Below, in pieces: positions 42,776-46,388 of a DNA stretch of 46,388 nt; position 1 is the first letter of the stretch; every line of letters begins with the position of its first letter. The notes under the pieces are model-generated. The model worked only from the letters and a program-made list of their open reading frames with translations, ran no database searches and was not told the origin of the DNA. This DNA is from DATGZX01 sp035296965 (GTDB lineage: Bacteria > Planctomycetota > Planctomycetia > Gemmatales > Gemmataceae), in NCBI GenBank assembly GCA_035296965.1, contig DATGZX010000245.1:1-46388 (forward strand), read 5' to 3'. The translations under genes and the position numbers were made by a program.

Positions 42776-42902
42776 GAGGCCCTCAGAGGGAATGCAATAA
42801 CTCTGACATCCGGAGAGTTCAGTATTTCACCAATCAGATCCCGGAGCAAGCGCCAGGCAGAACGGGTTCGAGATAATTCAGCGTCTCCCAAGCCAGGTTG
42901 GA

Positions 42903-43703
42903 TTAGTTCGATTTCCCAACCTTGACAGGCACGCTCAACGTTGCGGTTTTGCCGGCTATCTTGTCGGTAGCTTTCAACTCGATGGTAAAGTTGCCAAGTT
43001 GGTTGAGTTCCAGTTCGAACTGCAACGGGATGGCGAGCAGCTTTTGGGGCACATCGCCTGTAATTGCCCCCGAAGGAGATTGTGCCAGCGCAGACCGGCC
43101 ATCCTCATTCAACACGCGCATGGTGACTGCTACATTGGGCTGGCCCGTCAACTGATCGCGGGCGAAACCGACGGCGGCGAAACTGATCCACGCCGAGCGT
43201 CCTTTCGTGACTTTGCCAACCGGGATTTGCCCTTGGGCGTCATTGGTAATCGCCAGGCGGACCAGGGCGAAGGACTTGGGCAGAAGCTCGTACGTGCGAG
43301 TCACCTCCTTGGAGGTCTTTGCCGCACGGTCTGCTACTGTGAGCCTGACCTGGTACTCCCCTGGCGGTTGTTCCATGCCAACGTCGAGCCGTGCACAGGC
43401 AGGCAGCCGATTTTCGCCCGGGGCGACCGGGGCTTCCAGCTCGGTCGGCTCCTGCTTTAGAAGGACCTTGCCCTTACTGTTGAGGACCTCCATGCCAATG
43501 CTGTACTGGGCCTTGCCGGCGGCGTCGGTCTTGAAGCCCTCGATGTCGAAGCATAGGACCAGCACATCGCCGGGAGAAATCTTGTTGCTTGTGCGCGCAG
43601 CGCCCAGGGGGCCGTACGTCGTTCGGACGTTGCTCAGGGTCAATTCGCCCGACCGGGCCGGCGTCAATGGCAGCGACGCCAGCAACACTAAAGTCGTCAG
43701 CAT
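42903..43703 (-). CDS. Secreted beta-rich protein, first gene of the cluster
   Basis: This 266-residue protein begins with a signal peptide (MLTTLVLLASLPLTPARSG) after GAGGAAA. The mature protein is strand-rich, in two similar-looking halves. Each runs through a strand pair ending in an Ala/Gly-rich turn, such as PGDVLVLCFDIEG and VTKGRSAWISFAAVGFA. Strands at the ends of the halves read EYQVRLTVADRAAKTSKEV and NFTIELKATDKIAGKTATLSV, like Ig-type or bacterial sandwich domains. No enzyme motif is visible. As the promoter-proximal gene it would be made together with the four following secreted proteins, if the run is a single operon. Confidence 0.7.
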   Translation of the reverse strand: MLTTLVLLASLPLTPARSGELTLSNVRTTYGPLGAARTSNKISPGDVLVLCFDIEGFKTDAAGKAQYSIGMEVLNSKGKVLLKQEPTELEAPVAPGENRLPACARLDVGMEQPPGEYQVRLTVADRAAKTSKEVTRTYELLPKSFALVRLAITNDAQGQIPVGKVTKGRSAWISFAAVGFARDQLTGQPNVAVTMRVLNEDGRSALAQSPSGAITGDVPQKLLAIPLQFELELNQLGNFTIELKATDKIAGKTATLSVPVKVGKSN

Positions 43704-43905
43704 GATGCGGATTTCCTCGCGGGGCCAAAAGGCAAACTCGGACAGGGGGCACCTATCCGTGAGAAGACCAAAGAATTGAATCGTCTTGATTCAGGCCATT
43801 ATTCTATTCGCGAACCGAGGGAGTGCGATAGGGAAAAGCCGAGGAATCCGCCAAATCTTTGGCAAACTTTGCGGGCTGCTGGATCGTGCTGCATTAGCCG
43901 GAACT
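43704..43905. other. Intergenic region upstream of the secreted cluster
   Basis: This holds the presumed promoter of the minus-strand cluster. No gene or strong -10/-35 pair was recognised. Confidence 0.45.
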
Positions 43906-43990
43906 AAATGACCGTGTGCAAATCGGCCGATACCAGCCCAAAGCGCCAGCGAAGTCCTCGCTAACGCTTCGGGCTAGTATTTGCGGAATA
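43906..43990 (-). repeat. Palindromic intergenic element, family 1, copy 3 (diverged)
   Basis: The left arm (43934-43953) differs from the family at five positions; the right arm (43957-43976) is canonical. All five differences are transitions, and each becomes a G-U pair when the minus strand is read as RNA. It lies 120 bases downstream of the second sigma gene on that strand. Confidence 0.8.
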
Positions 43991-44112
43991 GCGAACGGCA
44001 ATGTTGAGAAAGGAGTGCGCGCGCGGAAATAGGACGATTGGGCTCGCCCTAACCGCGTTTGGACTGATCGGTAGGCTGATGGTACAGATCTTCAAGCAGC
44101 AGGAGATTATTC

Positions 44113-46065
44113 TTACTCTACAAACTCGATCTGGCTGGCATTATTCACCTCGATGAGAGGCTGGCCGTCCTTGACGATTACGACTCCTTTCACCAGAATC
44201 GTCCTCTCTTTGAACCGACCTGCCAGGCCATCGGCGTCGTCAGCCGGGAATTGGGCGGCGCCGTCCTTGGTGATCACGATTCTCAGGCGGTCTAAGCCGT
44301 GGGAAATTTTCTCGGCGTACAGGTACATGTCACCCTGTTTCTCGAGACGGTCTTCGATCGCTCTTACGGGCATTAGGACGGTTACCTTTTCATTGAGTCG
44401 CTGCACCGCTTCTGATGGAGAGAGAACTGCTTTCTTTACCGAGACCAGCTTGCAAGACCCCAGCTCCACGTACTGCGCTGGCTCGGCGTTGGGGACCGAG
44501 CCGCCAAACCCACCAGCAATGCCCATTGCTTTGCCGCCTATGCCGAATTGGCCACCGCCCACACCCTGTAGACCACCGCCAAGACCGCCAACTCCGAATT
44601 GACCGCCTCCCGACAATTGGCCCCCACCAAGACCGCCACCAACCAATTGGCCTCCACCCTTCAACTGACCACCCGACAATTGGCCCCCACCAAGACCGCC
44701 ACCAACCAATTGGCCTCCACTTAGACCTCCTCCTAGTTGGCCACCGCCGGTGCCGGCGAAGCCGCCAACTGCGCCAAGATTACCGCCAAACGCGCCGCCC
44801 ATGCCGAATTGGCCGCCGCTCAAGCCAAGGTTCTTGGCGCCCGAGCCGTCGACAGGTGGGCCTTTCCGGTGTCCGAGCACTTCTCCTTCGACTACAAGCG
44901 CGTCACCACTGTGTAACTCCGCCAATGGTTTAGGATCCGCGAAACGGCAGGCGACACACTTTTGTCCAGAAGGACCGGCCGCAAGCAGCCAGGCGATATA
45001 CGTTCTCCTGCCGCCAGGTGCATCTTCTCGTTCGACCTTGGCGAGAGTTCCCTTCACCTGGATGCGCTTGCCCAGATACTTCACGTCGAAGGCTGCCGCA
45101 TTGCTGTTGGCCGTCCTTAACAAGTCGAGTGCAGGGACCAGTGGAGTTTCTTCTGATTTTGCTTCGACTCGTTCCTTGCCTTGTTCGGCCGGGGAAGACC
45201 AGCCTGGCAAGATGCCTACGCCCGCGCCCAACAGGGCGATCACCAGCAACATGGTTCCGACGTTTTTCAATTTAGTTACGAACATAGCTTTGAGCATTCC
45301 TTCCGTTAGGATGGCCACGCGGGTTGAGATGGCCCCGGCAGCAACCGCTTGTCCTGCCGCAAGCAGATTGGCGGCCCGGATGGTGGAGACGAGCAAGGGC
45401 GCAGAAACGGCCGCAGGAGCCAAATTCTTCGACAATAACATCGCCAGGGACGCTCCCGAGAGCGCCAAACCCTGCCGAGTCAGTCGTTTCGCTAGCAGGG
45501 CTCGTGCCCTCGTCAGCTGACTGGCAACGGTTCCCTGGGGCCAGCCGAGCTGTTGGGCGGCTTGCCTACGCGGCTTACCCTCCAGGTCGCACAGGACCAG
45601 TACGGCTCGGTATTTTTCGGGCAGGCAGGCCAGTTCCTTCTCCAACACGGCATGTATCTCGTCCCGGCCGTCGTTTGCCGACTCGGGTTGGGGCATGGGG
45701 CTCATCTGCCTCTCCATTGCCCGCCGTTTGGCGAACGCCCTTTTGGCCCCCAGGGCTGTACGGTGAGCAACCCCATAAAGCCAATTGCCAACCAGTCCGG
45801 GCGATCGCAAGGTGCGCGCTTTATGAACGAGGACCAAGAAGGTTGCCTGGAAAACGTCCTCGGCATCGTGAGCATTCCCAAGAACGCGCCGGCAGACACC
45901 GAGGACCATCGGGCCGTGCCTGCGCACCAGGGCCTCGAACGCGGCCTCGTCGTGCTGCCCGACATAACGTTTCACCAAGTCGCCGTCTGTAATCCCCGCG
46001 ACGTCTTGCTTGACCAAAACGCTGCGCAGATGCTCGATGGCCTTGTTCAACTGACCGGCCGCCAT
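44113..46065 (-). CDS. ECF sigma factor fused to membrane segment, OB-like and Gly-rich regions
   Basis: From ATG 46065, with GGAG upstream, the protein has 650 residues. The first 190 form an ECF sigma factor. Region 2 has DLVKRYVGQHDEAAFEALVRR and DAEDVFQATFLVLVHKART, and region 4 has LPEKYRAVLVLCDLEGKPR and LGWPQGTVASQLTRARALL. A hydrophobic segment (VGTMLLVIALLGAGVGILPG) near residue 285 crosses the membrane. An OB-fold-like domain follows (YLGKRIQVKGTLAKVERE...SGDALVVEGEVLG). A Gly-rich repeat region (GGGQLVGGGLGGGQLSGG units) precedes a second similar short OB-like end (RTILVKGVVIVKDGQPLIEV). Its form is close to the sigma-WD40 protein, but the outer part differs. The longer frame to 46224 reads into the IS end and is rejected. 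Confidence 0.85.
   Translation of the reverse strand: MAAGQLNKAIEHLRSVLVKQDVAGITDGDLVKRYVGQHDEAAFEALVRRHGPMVLGVCRRVLGNAHDAEDVFQATFLVLVHKARTLRSPGLVGNWLYGVAHRTALGAKRAFAKRRAMERQMSPMPQPESANDGRDEIHAVLEKELACLPEKYRAVLVLCDLEGKPRRQAAQQLGWPQGTVASQLTRARALLAKRLTRQGLALSGASLAMLLSKNLAPAAVSAPLLVSTIRAANLLAAGQAVAAGAISTRVAILTEGMLKAMFVTKLKNVGTMLLVIALLGAGVGILPGWSSPAEQGKERVEAKSEETPLVPALDLLRTANSNAAAFDVKYLGKRIQVKGTLAKVEREDAPGGRRTYIAWLLAAGPSGQKCVACRFADPKPLAELHSGDALVVEGEVLGHRKGPPVDGSGAKNLGLSGGQFGMGGAFGGNLGAVGGFAGTGGGQLGGGLSGGQLVGGGLGGGQLSGGQLKGGGQLVGGGLGGGQLSGGGQFGVGGLGGGLQGVGGGQFGIGGKAMGIAGGFGGSVPNAEPAQYVELGSCKLVSVKKAVLSPSEAVQRLNEKVTVLMPVRAIEDRLEKQGDMYLYAEKISHGLDRLRIVITKDGAAQFPADDADGLAGRFKERTILVKGVVIVKDGQPLIEVNNASQIEFVE
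44590..44745 (-). repeat. Internal repeat coding for Gly-rich GGQLxGG units
   Basis: CGACAATTGGCCCCCACC... is duplicated nearly exactly with a period of about 66 bases around 44616-44720, and shorter GGCCxCC units extend on both sides. The repeat probably varies in length between relatives. Confidence 0.75.
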
Positions 46066-46179
46066 GGCAACCGCTCCAATGTAGTCCTCCTCCCCCCTTA
46101 CTCTATACTGGCGGAAACAGGCAGATTTGATCCACCTCTTCATGAAAACAAATAAGGAAAGGGCGTTTTCGTTTGCGCT

Positions 46180-46192
46180 AAATGACCGTGCG
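46180..46192 (+). repeat. Fragment of a family 2 (or family 1) element at the IS edge
   Basis: AAATGACCGTGCG matches the end of the family 2 copies (AAATGACCGTGCGGG), after which the match stops. This is the pattern expected where an IS element interrupted the repeat. Only 13 bases match, so the support is limited. Confidence 0.5.
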
Positions 46193-46358
46193 TGATCTTG
46201 CAGCAGTTGGTCTTTCCGTGTCACGGAATGCCGAAAACCTTAAAAGCCTGGGTGAAACTATGAAGGAGGCCGAAGCCGACTGGTGGAGTCCTTTGAGTTC
46301 GTGGTAAACCGGATATTGCGTGTTTAACAATATCAGTTTCCACAAAAGGAGAACCACC
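46193..46358 (+). ncRNA. Probable non-coding left end of an IS110 element, candidate bridge RNA region
   Basis: About 166 bases separate the supposed left end from the transposase start and hold no gene. In the IS110 group, this left-end segment encodes the bridge RNA that pairs with both target and donor DNA. Short hairpins are visible: TTCCG/CGGAA at 46214-46228 and AAGGA/TCCTT around 46263-46293. The exact boundaries and RNA loops cannot be set without the other end of the element. Confidence 0.45.
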
Positions 46359-46388
46359 GTGAAGTACGTCGGCATCGACCTCCACAAA
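46359..46388 (+). CDS. IS110-family transposase, N-terminus only (cut by window end)
   Basis: The ten codons from GTG 46359 read MKYVGIDLHK, the well-known start of IS110-family transposases, whose first Asp belongs to the DEDD catalytic set. AAAGGAG lies just upstream (about 46345). The gene continues outside the window. IS110 enzymes recombine a circular intermediate into a target guided by a bridge RNA. The assignment rests on ten residues plus the long non-coding lead-in, but this motif is very characteristic. Confidence 0.75.
   Translation, partial: MKYVGIDLHK

Overview
The window looks like chromosome from a GC-rich planctomycete, probably Gemmataceae or a relative. The evidence: two ECF sigma factors fused through a membrane segment to non-cytoplasmic C-terminal regions (WD40 repeats in one, OB-like and Gly-rich in the other); a giant surface protein with the planctomycete LEALEDRRLLS-type N-terminus; a small-protein/HNH gene pair common in this phylum; many secreted proteins without close functional relatives; and intergenic space full of palindromic repeats. 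I assign no species. No rRNA, tRNA or CRISPR array was seen.

Layout. 0.3-9.1 kb (+): a thymidylate-kinase-like P-loop protein, a 1692-residue secretin-like outer-membrane protein with a long repeat-rich N-terminus and a strong terminator, then an ABC-2 type permease. 9.9-14.6 kb: a phytanoyl-CoA-dioxygenase-like enzyme, an AAA ATPase overlapping a TOPRIM-like partner (possible defence pair), and on the minus strand a ThDP-dependent enzyme. 14.9-20.5 kb (-): a 1875-residue adhesin-like protein with duplicated N-terminal domains, an SdrD-B-like domain, about seven PKD-like 102-residue repeats, RTX-like Gly/Asp repeats and a His/Cys-rich tail.

20.6-29.6 kb is an accessory region. It holds a three-gene operon ending in a HEPN protein, a two-gene operon ending in a second HEPN-like protein, an unpaired DUF1778 antitoxin, a 5'-truncated PhyH gene, the HNH pair, a diadenylate-cyclase-like (DAC) gene with altered catalytic motifs, and a secretable-looking or cytosolic Cys/Met-rich protein with about 28 Cys and 29 Met in 152 residues.

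30.0-46.1 kb: sigma-WD40 fusion, ArsR regulator and a small membrane protein, cardiolipin-synthase-like PLD enzyme, a five-gene minus-strand run of secreted proteins (two of them paralogues), and a second sigma fusion with OB-like and Gly-rich parts. The right edge catches the first ten codons of an IS110-family transposase and its non-coding left end, which in this family can encode a bridge RNA.

The most distinctive signal outside genes is four or five families of palindromic elements. Family 1 (three copies) and family 2 (three copies plus a fragment) share the terminal motif AAATGACCGTG. Their sequence changes largely keep RNA pairing, and the IS110 element appears to sit inside a family 2 end.
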